Origin: Druceiella hillmani
Taxonomy: Eukaryota; Arthropoda; Insecta; Lepidoptera; Hepialidae
DNA: 64,000 nt
Assembly: GCA_039881145.1 (NCBI GenBank)
Contig: JAYKKI010000157.1
Coordinates: forward strand, 198,501-262,500
Reading direction: 5' to 3'
The notes beneath the pieces are model-generated. The model had not been told where the DNA came from. It saw only the letters and a program-made list of their open reading frames with translations, and searched no databases. Positions 23,880 to 35,250 of the stretch are shown piece after piece; the stretch's first letter is position 1; each line of letters begins with the position of its first letter. The translations under genes were made by a program, and so were the position numbers.

Positions 23880-25640
23880 ATGCCTTACTCTGCAATTGTA
23901 TCGTGTAAAAATGAAAGTCGTACACAAAATCTTACTAAAGGTGGTATTGTTTACCACAGATGTGACGTTTTTTCAAATTTATTTAGATGTGCGAAAATTA
24001 ACCTGACATTTATTTTGATGCGGCCGATGTTCAACGACTATGCATTGTAGGCCTGCACCACGTCATCTTAGATGCGACTATCGATATTTTTGCCACTAGA
24101 TTAATGTATATCGATGTAAAAATGTTGTATATTTTTCTTAGAGATTATCACTATGTAATGTTAAAATATAAGAAATTTTTACCATTTTCGAAATTTATGC
24201 GCTGTGCTATAAATTCTTTAGATGAGACCTAGTTAGTCACTTTTCTTATCTAATATTAGTAATAATTTGATTGTGTTTATTCGAATTAAAGAATATTTTT
24301 ACTTCTATTTCATAAAATATTTCTTTTTAGATTTTAAAAGGAAAGTGATGTTAAAGAAAATTACGTTGAAGCTACAGGTCGCAAAAATTGATTTCCTGCA
24401 AAGTGAAGCACAATTGGTTGGGAACATTTTTAAGATGATGAAATAATTTAAAAAAACCGCAGAAGAAGTGTCTATATCCTGCAGCAAAACCAACAATAAG
24501 TATTTAGCATGTATTAAGGTGAGCGAGTTCGGAAAGTGGATGTTAAACCGAAAAGGATTGAGCATATTTTTGAAATGAAACACATTTTGTTTGAGGATAT
24601 TTTTAGGAATTCGTGTGAAAACTATTTATCCCTCACAAAAATTTCGACGATTAGGTGATTATTAGCGTGAGATGTTACACTCTTTGCCAACTATTAAAAC
24701 ACCTAGTATTAAAGTTTTTGCTTTACATTAGTGTAATCGCTGTTTTCTTTTAAAGTATGTATTTTCCAAATAACTTGTTTAAAATATTCATAGTAACAGA
24801 TATATGTAAAAAAATGTCCTTTTTTTAATTTTCAGCTTGAAGTGATTTTACGTCACTTATCACCCAGAGCAGCATGACACTAAAAATCGTCCAAGATTCG
24901 TTATCACCAAGTCAGCAAAAATGACATGCGGTGATAAATCAGAAGGAGAGAATAATTAAAAGACAGAGGCTTCAAATAAAAAAACTTCACGCATGAAATG
25001 GGCGATTCAAAAGAAAAATTAAACTCGGAATATCTACAGAAAAATCAAAAATGATTTTTTCCCATCCCGTCACTAAAGATCCCATCGCAGTAATATTGGA
25101 TCCTACACATATGCTCAAACTTATAAAAATGCATTTCATGTGTATCAAAAATTTGTAAATAATTATGGAAATTAGGTTAACTGGAAATATTTAGAGAAAC
25201 TGAATAGTATTCAAGAAACAAAAAAGTTTTACTTAGCCGATAAACTTCGTCGAATACACATTGACTTTCGAAATAAAAAAATTAGTTAAGCTGGCTGGTC
25301 AATTATTCAGCAATGGTGTAGCTGACGCACTTTTATTTTGCAAAAATGAATTAAAACTCTTTCAATTTTAAGGTAATCAAGCCACTTCCAATTGTTTACG
25401 GATAATTCATAATCTTTTTGACATATTGAATTCAAAAAGTATGTGTAGATTTTATTTTAAGAAACCGCTATGTGGCTGAAATTATAATATCATACAGACT
25501 TTCTTGGCAGAAAGTACTGGATATTTAAACTCACTGAAGTATGATGACGGAAAACTTGTAATTGAAAGTCCTAGAAAAATGGGTTTTTTTGGGTTTTAGA
25601 GGTTGTGTTCATGTACTGAAATATTTTTATTCACAATTTA
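23880..25640 (+). pseudogene. THAP/P-element-like transposase pseudogene
   Basis: At 23880 a frame begins MPYSAIVSCKNES.. and continues GGIVYHR, resembling the start of a THAP zinc-binding domain (C..CKN..., I.FHRFP). From about 25090, pieces in shifting frames read VILDPTHMLKL, NAFHVYQKFVNNYG, FYLADKLRRIHIDF and finally DDGKLVIESPRKMGFLGFRG. These follow, in order, the C-terminal catalytic/insertion region of P-element and THAP9-type transposases (DP.HM.KL.RN; LA.KL...HI.F; RKTGFLGF). Multiple stops and frameshifts show that it is long dead. The middle part (24050-25080) is not recognisable. Confidence 0.6.
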
Positions 25641-25767
25641 TTGCAAGTAAGTTACTTATGTATTTGCCATTTTACAAATGCAAGATCACCTCGAATTATT
25701 ATTTAGTAACATACGTTCACATGGTGGCTCAAATAATAACCCCACCTCGAGATTTCAATTTAACATA

Positions 25768-25915
25768 TAAAAACCATATAAGAGCGAGCGCGAGCGCGCG
25801 TGCGCTCTACTCGGTGCGCGTGCTAGGTGCTCGGTGGTTCTATTTAATGTGCGTACACTTTAACCCATATAAAATCGTGCGCGAGCGCGCGTGCGCGTGC
25901 GCTTACTTGCGTGTG
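25768..25915. repeat. Duplicated GC-rich alternating purine-pyrimidine tract
   Basis: CATATAAGAGCGAGCGCGAG.. and, about 97 bp later, CATATAAAATCGTGCGCGAG.. each lead into GCGCGCGTGCG runs. The tracts alternate purine and pyrimidine, stand out sharply from the AT-rich surroundings and follow TATA-like words. This may be a promoter-like or TE terminal region. Confidence 0.6.
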
Positions 25916-26890
25916 TGTGTTCTTATATTTTGTCAGTATAATATAAAACAGAAGTGACTGTTTTTTTATCACAATTTAAATATAGCGGCTAATTTGTACT
26001 GTTGCTTTATGTCGATATCGTGGTGAGCAGTCGTTAAATATGTGAACAACACTAACATTTTAGAATTTTTGCCGGGAGCAGGATAAAAATATGCGACAAA
26101 GCGTGTGGAAACGAGAACGAATTTAATACATCCATGGTGTTTATGAATACGGGTGGGGGAGAGCGTCGTGTTGTAATTGGCGCGTTTAAAATTCAAATAT
26201 TTCCAACTGGCGACACGCGTTTTCACACACTTCGACCAGAAGTACGAAAATATTTTGGAATTATTTTGTATTGTCTCAAAAGTCATCACCATTACTCGTA
26301 GGTACATAGTTCGTGACTATTCCAAAACATTTTCCAACCTTCCTAGCCCAATAATAAAGAAGAATACTCTAGAATAAATAAGAATGTTCTCAAACATTTT
26401 AATTGAAATATTTTATTCAAATAATGATTCGATAAAATTAAAATTATTTTTATCTAATTCAAGTGAAAAAAATCTATTCAGAATACGATTGTTAAATAAA
26501 AATTCGAAAACATTCCGGAATATTCTTTGTTTTTTTCTATTGTTTATTTTGTTTTTTTTCTATGTTGGTTTGAAAAAAATTCATTCCTTCGCGCTAACTT
26601 TTGCGTTGGCGCTATGTTTCGAAACCGCGTAAATTCTTCTTTACGCTTTGGTTTTTTTTTATATTTTTAATTTTTACACTTCACGATTCACTTTTCACTT
26701 TCTTCTTTTTCTTTATTCGTACATTTTTATTTAAAAAAGTCAACTAAAGCCTGCGTATCAAATTTCATCTTACAGTCACATATTACAACACATGGTTCGC
26801 AATTACTCCAAAACATTTTCGAACTTTCTAGCCCAGTTCATTCCAGACTATTCTGAATAAATAAGAATATTCTCGAACATTTCAATTGAA

Positions 26891-27226
26891 AAATTTTGTT
26901 CACGTAATTCATAATTCAAAAATTTTGTTCACATAATTCATAATTCAAAAATTTTGTTCACATAATTCATAATTCAAAAATTTTGTTCACATAATTCATA
27001 ATTCAAAAATTTTGTTCATATGATTCGTAATTCAAAAATTTTGTTCACATAATTCATAATTCAAAAATTTTGTTCACATAATTCATAATTCAAAAATTTT
27101 GTTCACATAATTCATAATTTAAAAATTTTGTTCACATAATTCATAATTCAAAAATTTTGTTCACATAATTCATAATTTAAACATTTTGTTCACATAATTC
27201 ACAATTCAAAAATTTTGTTCACATTC
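26891..27226. repeat. 29-bp tandem array, about 11 units
   Basis: The unit AATTCAAAAATTTTGTTCAC, then ATAATTCAT, repeats with very few changes. The array is intronic in the gene U model. There is no coding capacity. Confidence 0.95.
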
Positions 27227-27347
27227 AATAAAAATGAATAAAATAACATAATTTATATATGATAAAATTAAATTAAATGAAATGGATGAGACATATTTGA
27301 TACTAGTAAATAAACATAAATACATAACAGTAAACCTTACAAAAGTT

Positions 27348-27402
27348 ATAATTCCTTTATCGATTGGAATCGATTTACACTTTATCGATTGGAATCGATT
27401 GT
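27348..27402. repeat. Two tandem ATCGATT-GG-AATCGAT palindromes
   Basis: TTTATCGATTGGAATCGATT occurs twice, and each copy is an inverted repeat. This could be a binding site or simply slippage. Confidence 0.7.
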
Positions 27403-27991
27403 CAACACAAAATCATAGAGCGATTCTCGCCCTCAAATCCATTTTTTAAGCACTAGTATCTTTTGGTACTACTGTTCCTTTTCATACTGAAAATAATTTT
27501 GTAGTATCGCATTTTTGTTGTCTGTTTTAACTTGTTGAACGTTATGATCATATCTAAGATGGCGCGAAATGTTTCCTTTGCTCACATTTCTTCTGTAGCT
27601 TTAAACGTTTAGTCTATGGAAAAAGACAAGTAAAGAATGATAAAAAGAAATCAAATAAATATGCAAAGGAAAGTAAAAACACAAAACATTCTGCTTTTAA
27701 CTTATAAGTTAAAAGTTAAACAAATCGAAATGTGCTTAAAGACATTAAGTACTCACTCTCAAAATTTACAATCTGCATTGTAAAATTTATTTTTTCTTTC
27801 TAAAAGTATTTTTTAAAATAGATTATCTGTTTTGATGTTTCCTCTTGTTTTCGATTGATTAGATTAAATTTTCAAAATATTCCACTAGTTTTTTCCTTCG
27901 ACAATAATATATGATAGAGTGCCACCGATACTAGAATAATTTTGATCCCATAATTTTCCAGTTCTTTAATATAATAAATACATAATACAAA

Positions 27992-28589
27992 CATGTTTAA
28001 ATGCCAAAACACACAATCCACTGTCATCCGCACCTAAACATTAACAACAAACAATAGAATCGTTAGGGAAGTTAGGGAAGTAAGCCAATGGGGCACTGGA
28101 GCGCGGTAACGATCTGGGCTGACGCTTCCGCCTGATTGGCTGAACCGTACGACGCATATGACGCAAGAAATAAAAATTCGGCAACGCGCTGTTCAAATTT
28201 GCACAGCGATTTGAATGACTATCATACAGACAAAATCTAGAGGTGTCGGATATATTGAATACATGCCAAACATAAGTTGTAAGACGTTAACATGTTTAAA
28301 TGCCAAAACACACAATCCACTGTCGTCCGCACCTAAACATTAACAACAAACAATAGAATCGTTAGGGAAGTTAGGGAAGTAAGCTAATGGGGCACTGGAG
28401 CGCGGTAACGATCTGTGCTGACGCTTCCGCCTGATTGGTTGAACCGTACGGCGCACATGACGCAAGAAATAAAAATTCGGCAACGCGCCGTTCAAATTTG
28501 CACAGCGATCTGAATGACTATCATACAGACAAAATCTAGAGGTGTCGGATATTTTGAATATATGCCAAACATAAGTTGTAAGACGTTGA
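27992..28589. repeat. 299-bp tandem duplication with promoter-like motifs
   Basis: Two copies begin CATGTTTAAATGCCAAAACA, at 27992 and 28291, and differ at roughly ten positions (about 3%). Each copy has CCAATGGGGCACTGGAGCGC, CTGATTGGCTGAACC, ATGACGCAAGAAAT and a short GTTAGGGAA repeat. Copy 2 has changed both CCAAT-type boxes (CTAATGG, GATTGGTTG). No ORF is present. Confidence 0.9.
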
Positions 28590-28599
28590 GTTAATTTGT

Positions 28600-29320
28600 G
28601 ATACGTTTCTCGTTAGACTACACGTATTTGGGTACCTTATCATTTAATTCAGAGAAGCCTACGATTGTTAAACGTGTTTCCGTTTGTAATGAGCTTTTAA
28701 GACGAAAGAATCATAAAAAATAGATCATTTTCACAAGATTCAATAAAAACAATGGCTGAGAAAGATTACAGAAGCGACGGTGTGGAAACCTAAAGTCGAT
28801 TTGTCTCCAAAAAAACCATCTAAGAACGTAATGAATTCAGTTTGATATGATTAGGAGGCGCTTTAAAACAAGGCCCTGTCTGGTAATCAGCAATTTATTT
28901 CAATGAAAATTGTCTCTAAATGTATAATTTGAAGAACGCAGTTACTTGCAAAAGCAAGAGTTCATCAAGAATCGCAAAATGCCTGAAACTCACAAATCGA
29001 AAAAATATAATATTCCACCACGTACACAAAGATTTCGTGTTTTGTTAAGAGTACACTAAAAACGAAGTTTGGTTTGAGCCAACCTGAATATCCCTTGACA
29101 TTGCTATCTCAGACTCTATTATCAACATCGTTTTTTACCGAACAATTTAATTATTTTAGTCTGTAGAAACGGTGTAGGAGAATTGTATGTATAATTACTT
29201 TAACCGGAAGGCCACGCAGTTCTTGGCATATCACGTCGTAATACTATTTGATAAATGGTGTAAGTTTATAAAAAATAATAGAGAATATCTTATCAATCGA
29301 AGTTCATTTATTCAATCAAA
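28600..29320. other. Intron or intergenic sequence, no recognised feature
   Basis: Short random frames only; no repeat that I recognise. Confidence 0.4.
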
Positions 29321-29329
29321 AATGTTGAC

Positions 29330-29773
29330 TTTTTCTTCTTCTTTGTCAGCACTAAACCCTGGTGCAGGCCAAGGCTTTCCCAATCTGCTCCCTCCAAGCA
29401 GTACAACTTGATACAAGGTTTCTCCACCTGTCGACTCCCAGAATGTTTAAATCTTCTCTATACTGTCCGACCACCTTGTAGGTCGTCTTTCTCTTCTCCT
29501 TGTGCCTTCAATCTTCGCGAACGTCACTTATTTAACTGGGCCCAGATCTTCGCGTCGAAAAACGTGTCCCAACAATCTGATTCTATTGGACTTGATTACT
29601 GTCAAAACATTTGCTTGCCAATATTTAGTATAAATTTCACTGTTATACAAGCTTCTCCAGATATTATTATCTTTGACCGCTCCAAAAATTGATCGAAGGA
29701 TATTTCTGTCAAAGATGAGTAGCCTATTCTCTTCTGCTTTATATTGACTTTTTATTCTCCAAAAATCAAACAA
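29330..29773 (-). pseudogene. Non-LTR retrotransposon C-terminal fragment
   Basis: The minus-strand frame 29773-29528 includes LLIFDRNILRSIFGAVKDNN, IWRSLYNSEIYTKY, VIKSNRIRLLGHVFRRED. This is the familiar region after the reverse-transcriptase thumb in insect LINEs (FERKILR.IFG...; W..RYN.E.Y; IK..RLRWLGHV.RM). A further stretch to about 29330 (LEGADWESLGLHQGLVL) resembles the last residues of such ORFs. Stops and shifts interrupt it. It lies just downstream of the candidate gene U exon at 29874. Confidence 0.65.
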
Positions 29774-29873
29774 CTTTCAGTTCAACACAATGTATGTTAG
29801 TTTGAATAAAGTAAAATGATAGTATTTGGTATAAAAAGATAATATTTGATTGTATGTTTGTACAAACCACTGC

Positions 29874-29957
29874 CTGTCTTCTTATAATGTTGGCCAGGTA
29901 CCGCCCTCTCCTGGAGGCCGGCAGCAGAACGCTGCCAGGCACAACCTCGTTGCCGAT
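29874..29957 (-). CDS. Gene U, candidate exon 1 of those visible
   Basis: This is an 84-nt stretch of 28 codons with a good acceptor (TTTTATTTCCAG). It encodes IGNEVVPGSVLLPASRRGRY and continues to LANIIRRQ. The frame-compatible donor is the non-canonical AAGACAG|GCAGTG, which would make a GC-AG intron. The canonical alternative GGGCG|GTACCT gives the wrong phase and a stop in the next exon. The unusual GC content and long open frame favour a real exon. The 3' boundary is the weakest part of the model. Confidence 0.6.
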
Positions 29958-30163
29958 CTGGAAATAAAATTAACTGATTAAGCTATGGACGTTTGAAAAA
30001 ATAATTTCTCTATTGCTTATTGTTATGTTTCACTCTATATACTGCTAATATACTGGAGGAAATATTTAGCATTTGATTAAGTTTTCATGGCAAAACAAAA
30101 AAGACACGTTTAATGATCTTGGCAGCCTATTATGTACTTATTACGTAAATTACTTATTGAATT

Positions 30164-30330
30164 GAAACTTCTTTAGAATCGTTTTTATTTGAAACTCGAT
30201 GAAACGAAAATGCGTCACGACAAAGAAACAAATGAAGCTTCTTTAGAATCGTTGTGATTTGAAGCTCGATGAAACGAAAATGCGTCACGACAAAGAAACA
30301 AGTAAAGTTGCTTTAGAATCGTTGTGACTT
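30164..30330. repeat. 70-bp tandem repeat, 2.4 copies
   Basis: GAAGCTTCTTTAGAATCGTT, then CTCGATGAAACGAAAATGCG and TCACGACAAAGAAAC, is repeated with about 70-bp spacing. The third copy is partial. Confidence 0.9.
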
Positions 30331-30646
30331 TAATTTTAGATCTTTTCTTTGTGCCATGCTTCGTAGTATTTCCCTCTCGTCCACTGAGAATTGTACACAT
30401 GTGTGCGACTGTATATTGCCGAGCGAAAGCGAGAGAGCAAGCGTCGGTGTGTATCTATATTGCACACTGTCTAATACTTGCTCTGGTCCGAGCGTTCTAC
30501 GTGTGTACATTAGTATGTGTGTTAATACGTGTATATGCGCCTGCGTATTTCAAAGCTTTAGTTAAAAGCCAGCGCGTTGTATTATTTATGTGTATTTTTA
30601 TTTGTGTGAATATTTGTATCTTCTTAATAAATAAATTTTGCAAGTA

Positions 30647-30940
30647 TGCCGAAAACTGATGTTGAAAGGAAAAAAAAGCGCAAAAAGTTCTACGAAACGT
30701 GTTCGAGAGTTTCGCGCACGTCAAAAGAAATGATTAAATAAACAAAATCATAGTTCTAATGTGAATAATAATGTGGCCGGTTCACCAAATAGAAAGTACT
30801 TGAATATTTTATAATATGTCTAATCCTTTTTTAAGTAATTCAGTTCTAATTGCAACAATTTACATTTCTCCCAACTAATCAATAAATACAATTATTGAAT
30901 TGATACAGGAAAATTTGATCGTTTGAAGTACACCCCTGAA
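30647..30940 (+). pseudogene. Possible Helentron-type remnant (endonuclease piece)
   Basis: At 30647 a frame MPKTDVERKKKRKKFYETCS precedes, at about 30848, VLIATIYISPN-stop-SINTIIELIQ. The latter matches VLMVIYITPNQKMDDVIHFL of the endonuclease ORF at 22168-22785. The two parts are too close together for an intact protein, so an internal deletion is likely. The N-terminal assignment is weak. Confidence 0.4.
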
Positions 30941-30959
30941 GTATCGCGAATTCTCAAAA

Positions 30960-32150
30960 AGTCCGAAGTAAGAGTTTATCTGTTTATTGTAACAAATATA
31001 ATTCTAAAGCTGAGATATTAATACATCACTAAATTAATGACGAAATATAATAACCAAGCATTATACACTTACCGGCTTAAATGTACCTTTTACGCTACAT
31101 CCTACTTCTAAAATTAAGTGTATTAATATGAAACAAAATCTACAGCAATAAATCATGACTACGTCTTTCCTCTACCGCACCCGGATTGCAATTGACCAGT
31201 TAACAATCAATTTATTGTAATGACGTTTGTTAACTTTTTATCTGATAACATTTTATAGCTTCCCGTTAGACGGCCTGTAATCAACGTTTAATTGTTTTAT
31301 AGCAGTAAGTACTGATTTATTAAATGTTAAGAATTTGTACAGAAAGTAGCAGAATTTGCAGTTTTATAAACACAAACCTAACTTCCCCTAAATTCTTCTT
31401 CCGATGAAAAATGTTCAAAAGAGAATGATTATTTGTCTATTATTACTAGAGTAGGCCTGAAAGTTTTTAGAATACCAAAAATGGAATCAACTAGGAAATT
31501 TGTAATTTTTTTTATTATTTTTCAAAATACCGCTAAAATTATAAATAAATAGAGAAAAACCTTTAGGTTTCGGCACTGGTAGATCGCTAATATTTTTACG
31601 ATCATTTGTGTCATGTTACCAATGACCTATTTTTCTAGATTCTTTCGCCTTAAAAGCTAATCGGGAACAAAAATATTCTTAACAGGCTTAGATTTCTTTG
31701 GATTAATTGATAAATTACATAAATATTCTAACGAAAAACGTATCTCAAAAAAGGTAGTCTTACAATCCATGTTTAGTATATATCCAAAATATCATGAACC
31801 TTTATATTTTGTCCATGCAATAGCCATTCAAATGAAAAAGAAACATCTGCCATCTTGAATTTGGCTAACTATTTTTAACATATGTGATAAGTAACAGAAT
31901 CCTTTCCACACACACCACAGATTTTCTTTTATTATGTATGACGTTTTTTCCTTTGATAGAAACAGATAAGCATCTATTATTGTCGTCCATTTTAATATTT
32001 ATTTTAAAAAAGACATAAATGAATTTTGGTATAATCTGCCAATAAAATAAACGCACTGCCTGCTGGAACATGTATGACCCATAAAAGCAATCACATAAAT
32101 ATCCAGACAAATTTTCTACTAAGCCTCATGTAAATTGTTTAATTCAATGG
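30960..32150. other. Intergenic/intron DNA, one mariner-edge match
   Basis: Mostly featureless AT-rich DNA. CAAAAATGGAATCAACTAGG at 31477 recurs as CAAAAATGGAATCAACTAGC at 50530 in a mariner-containing segment, so a mariner edge probably lies here. Confidence 0.4.
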
Positions 32151-32159
32151 AACCACTAA

Positions 32160-32850
32160 AAGAAGCAGTCGGCACACTATTCCTTGGTCTTACCTACCAC
32201 GGCCCTTTCGAAGACATACACTGCTGCTCGGCGGCCAGGAAACGTATTCTTGCAGTATTTCTTTTATTATTGGGAATGAATAGAAATCGCATGATATAAG
32301 GTCTCGGTTGTATGGCGGATGATCCACAATTTCTATGCCCGGAGTAGTCCAACATTTGATAAAACTGTAAATATATCGCTGAATAAAGTGTTGGTCATTC
32401 AGAAAAACTTTGAAACAAGGCAGATTTCTTAAATGGTAAACTCTTCTAGAAGTTTTTTAAAGTTATTCAGAGTTATTATTTCTTCAACATTTCTTAATAA
32501 CTCTGAATAACTTTTCTAGAAGAGTCCAAAATCATTTAAGGAATTTGACTTGTTAAAAGTTTTTCTGAATGATCACCCCCTATTCAGCTATATATTTCCT
32601 TCAGGGGTGAAACAAAAAGTAATTATTTTCTTCCTCTCTATGGCATTTTCTAGAGTAGAGGCCAAGAACGTTAAAAGTATTTCTACCACAGATATATCTA
32701 TTTAATGAGACCGAGAAGACGACGCTATATACATTTTTAGCCCAGTTATTGAAGATTGTAATTACTTCGAGAGAAACTGTCGTTAATTTGGACGCGATTA
32801 CCTCCCCACATCCGGGGTCGATTTTCAAAAAAATTTTGGATCCATTTTGC
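32160..32850 (-). pseudogene. Mariner-like transposase remnant split by a MITE
   Basis: On the minus strand, about 32820-32700 reads DPGCGEVIASKLTTVSLEVI (compare the mariner linker and second HTH). About 32345-32215 reads QPRPYIMRFLFIPNNKRNTA, a decayed form of PRPYSPDLAP..FFLFPNLK. The catalytic core is mostly missing, and a 232-bp MITE (32368-32599) sits between the parts. A related N-terminal piece occurs at 62590-62720. Confidence 0.55.
32368..32599. mobile_element. MITE with about 45-bp terminal inverted repeats
   Basis: The left end AAATATATCGCTGAATAAAG, then TTGGTCATTCAGAAAAACTT, is mirrored at the right (AAGTTTTTCTGAATGATCAC, then CTATTCAGCTATATATTT). Inner arms (CTCTTCTAGAAG; TTATTCAGAGTTATT) also pair, so the element can fold end to end. 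It is non-coding. Confidence 0.8.
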
Positions 32851-32999
32851 ATCCCGCAATCAACAATTTATAGTATAAAGTAAACATTAAAATTTCTTTA
32901 ATATTACTTTACATTGTGTTGTATTACGTTATACGCAATAAACTAAAATAAACAATACGTTAACTCTCAATGCATGTCATAATAAGCATCGTATGCATG

Positions 33000-34000
33000 T
33001 CATAATAAGCATATGTAGCAATTTTTTATCGACTAGAAACCTTTTTGAGGGAGTGAATTTACTCCCAGAATCAATCTCGTGATGTTCATGTTTCGCCCAA
33101 AATTTTTATCGTAAATCAAAATTGTCAAATTACGGCAAGGGGTCAATAACAGTTGCTAGACCAAATTTCATACATCATATTTTTGTCACGTCTCTAAATA
33201 TTTATATTAATATAAAAATATATAGATATGTTGAAATATTATCTTGTTTTTAATGAAGATTTAATTTTTTTATTTTTTATAATATATGGTGCTAACAATA
33301 CAAATTGGATTATGGCTCCGTATAACTTGGAATAAATTGGATAGTTCGCAATAAATTGTATATAAAGCCAGATACTCAATTTCCATGTGAAAGTACAATC
33401 ATCCGTACAAATTTATTTATAATTTGCGCAACACTGCATTGCGGCTGTTTACGCTGTTCAAGTAGAATAACAACTGTGAAAACTCCACGAAGTCCTTTTT
33501 TATGATTCCATTTTCTTTTACTATTTAAGTACACACAAGTTCGCAATGTGGTAGTTTATAGCTTTCAGATAGCCGTAGGCTACATGAAATGTATATAATT
33601 TTTAAAATATAATTAATAATGTCTACATATTATGAGAAAAAGTTGCTAGTTTAGACGCCTCTGTGATGAAGGCAGACAAAACTATTACAGATACACTAAT
33701 TCTATGTTAAATTTTAGGTTTCAAAAAAGATATAAACAAAAGTCTGTGTCAGCGTTCTCCGCCTTTTATGGATAAGCCACGGTAACTCTTTTAGGTTAAA
33801 ACATGTGATGATATTTAGACCAATTTATTAATCCTCATTAAAATAAATACCACAATAAAGTAAATAAACAAGTGTTTGACATATGAAGATTAAGTCTTAA
33901 TACTTTGTAATTTAAAAGAAATTAAAATGGTTTTAAAAATAACAAAAGCACCTTCGGTGAGCATTATATCGCGGTACGTTATTATATTTTTATTAATTAA
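33000..34000. other. Intergenic DNA, no recognised feature
   Basis: AT-rich. A 23-bp direct duplication (ATGCATGTCATAATAAGCAT) lies at 32970-33015. There are no genes. Confidence 0.4.
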
Positions 34001-34009
34001 AATAGAACG

Positions 34010-34550
34010 CAGGACTATTTTTAAGAAAATAAAACCTCTCAAGCACGAGTGGCACTCGCACTACGAGGGTTCTGTACACATTTAGGCGTTTATAAACATT
34101 TAATCTTACATAATGTTACTATTAAACTATTTACAAAATTTTAATTTCTTAAAACAAAAATGTATTGCCTACTATATCTTTCAGAGGCATATTTAAAAAA
34201 AATATTTTTTATGTGACATTACTACAAATTAACAGATTTTTTTCCTTTATTTGTGCCGTAAGACCCTCGCTTCTTGCCCAATTTCATGATTCTAGGTCAA
34301 CCTGAAGTACCCTATAGGTTTTTATTTTATCAACGAATGTCAAAATATGCGACATAAATGGTCGTATTTTTAGAATTCTTCTTGATTGCATTGACTTAGA
34401 AGCTTATTTTTTTACAGCTCCAAGGGACCCTAAATCCAAATCTTCCCGTTAATCCAAAGTTTGATATAAATCTCAAACTTGATACCTTCACGCGTTTTTG
34501 AGAAAGGGTCCCTTTATTCTTTTTGATGTAGGGAACCCTAACATTGCTAT
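34010..34550. repeat. Lepidoptera-type dispersed repeat (GAGGGTTC..GGAACCCTAA)
   Basis: The edges GCACTACGAGGGTTCTGTAC (about 34058) and GTAGGGAACCCTAAC (about 34527) bracket CCCAATTTCATGATTCTAGG, then TCAACCTGAAGTACCCTATA. The central phrase is one that I associate strongly with a repeat spread through moth and butterfly genomes. No intact ORF is present. Confidence 0.6.
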
Positions 34551-35164
34551 CAAAAAACCATAATTAAGTAACCTAATCGTACCCATATGAGATCGACTTA
34601 AAAACTGACGAACTACGATTCGTGCAAAAACGCCTCATACAAAACACAACTGGCTTATGACGTCACTGGCCAGTATTTAGCATTATAAGGGAGTTTATTA
34701 AATATCTTGTGTATCTCGTAAAGTATTGCGTTTAAGTTATATATTGCGTATTGTAATTTTATCATTCTTTATGTGGAAACTAAATTCATAATAACTTTTT
34801 CAATTTAATAAATAAACAAATTGACACTTTCGTGTTTAGAAGTTTCGATTAATTGTTTGTTATATGTGTTATTTCTTTTCCATCGCAAGGTTTTTTTTAA
34901 ACCTACTCCACAGTTTTAAAACATTTTTACAAAGATATTGATATCAGTCAAAAATCGGGTCGGGCCGCTTTGTATTTAAAAATATTCCTGTATATTTTAT
35001 AATTTCAGCAGTTATTTAAGAGAAATCAAGATTTGTCTGAATTAAAGTAGTTTTCTAATGCATTTTGATTACGTTCAGGACGATATACCACAGAGAGGTA
35101 ACGGAAATTGGAAAAAAGCGCACTTGAACTAGGAATATTACAAAAGTTCTTTTGAGACACGCCA

Positions 35165-35250
35165 TTTAATTGTTTAAAACATACACATTGCACAATCATT
35201 TACGTGATTTAATATACACTAGTGCCATCTATTTTCATGTTTCAGTACTA
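35165..35250. repeat. Dispersed repeat unit, copy 1
   Basis: ACATACACATTGCACAATCA, then GTGATTTAATATACACTAGT and GCCATCTATTTTCATG, recurs at 35700-35775 with few differences. A short related piece (ATATATACTTGTGCCAACCA) is at 59384. Confidence 0.75.

Larger units (their letters stand above)
6926..29957 (-). other. Gene model: unrecognised multi-exon gene U (six internal exons)
   Basis: Six GC-rich exons in an AT-rich background join on the minus strand with consistent phases (0, 0, 1, 1, 0, then 1 at the last donor), giving 793 nt without a stop. In order, the product shows a segment with VLLPASRRGRYLANIIRR, a short DGTGIKFNKD piece and a strongly charged helix-like stretch (ESKKKADVLSDEV.., EQERRRTLNRR). 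Next comes IIKRGVLYRC with a dibasic KR, and then about 165 residues carrying eight cysteines. I do not recognise the family. A precursor cut at KR and releasing a disulphide-rich domain is one reading, but that is inference; no signal peptide is visible because the first exon is missing. The last visible donor shows that coding continues at lower coordinates, but no further exon was found. Confidence 0.72.
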
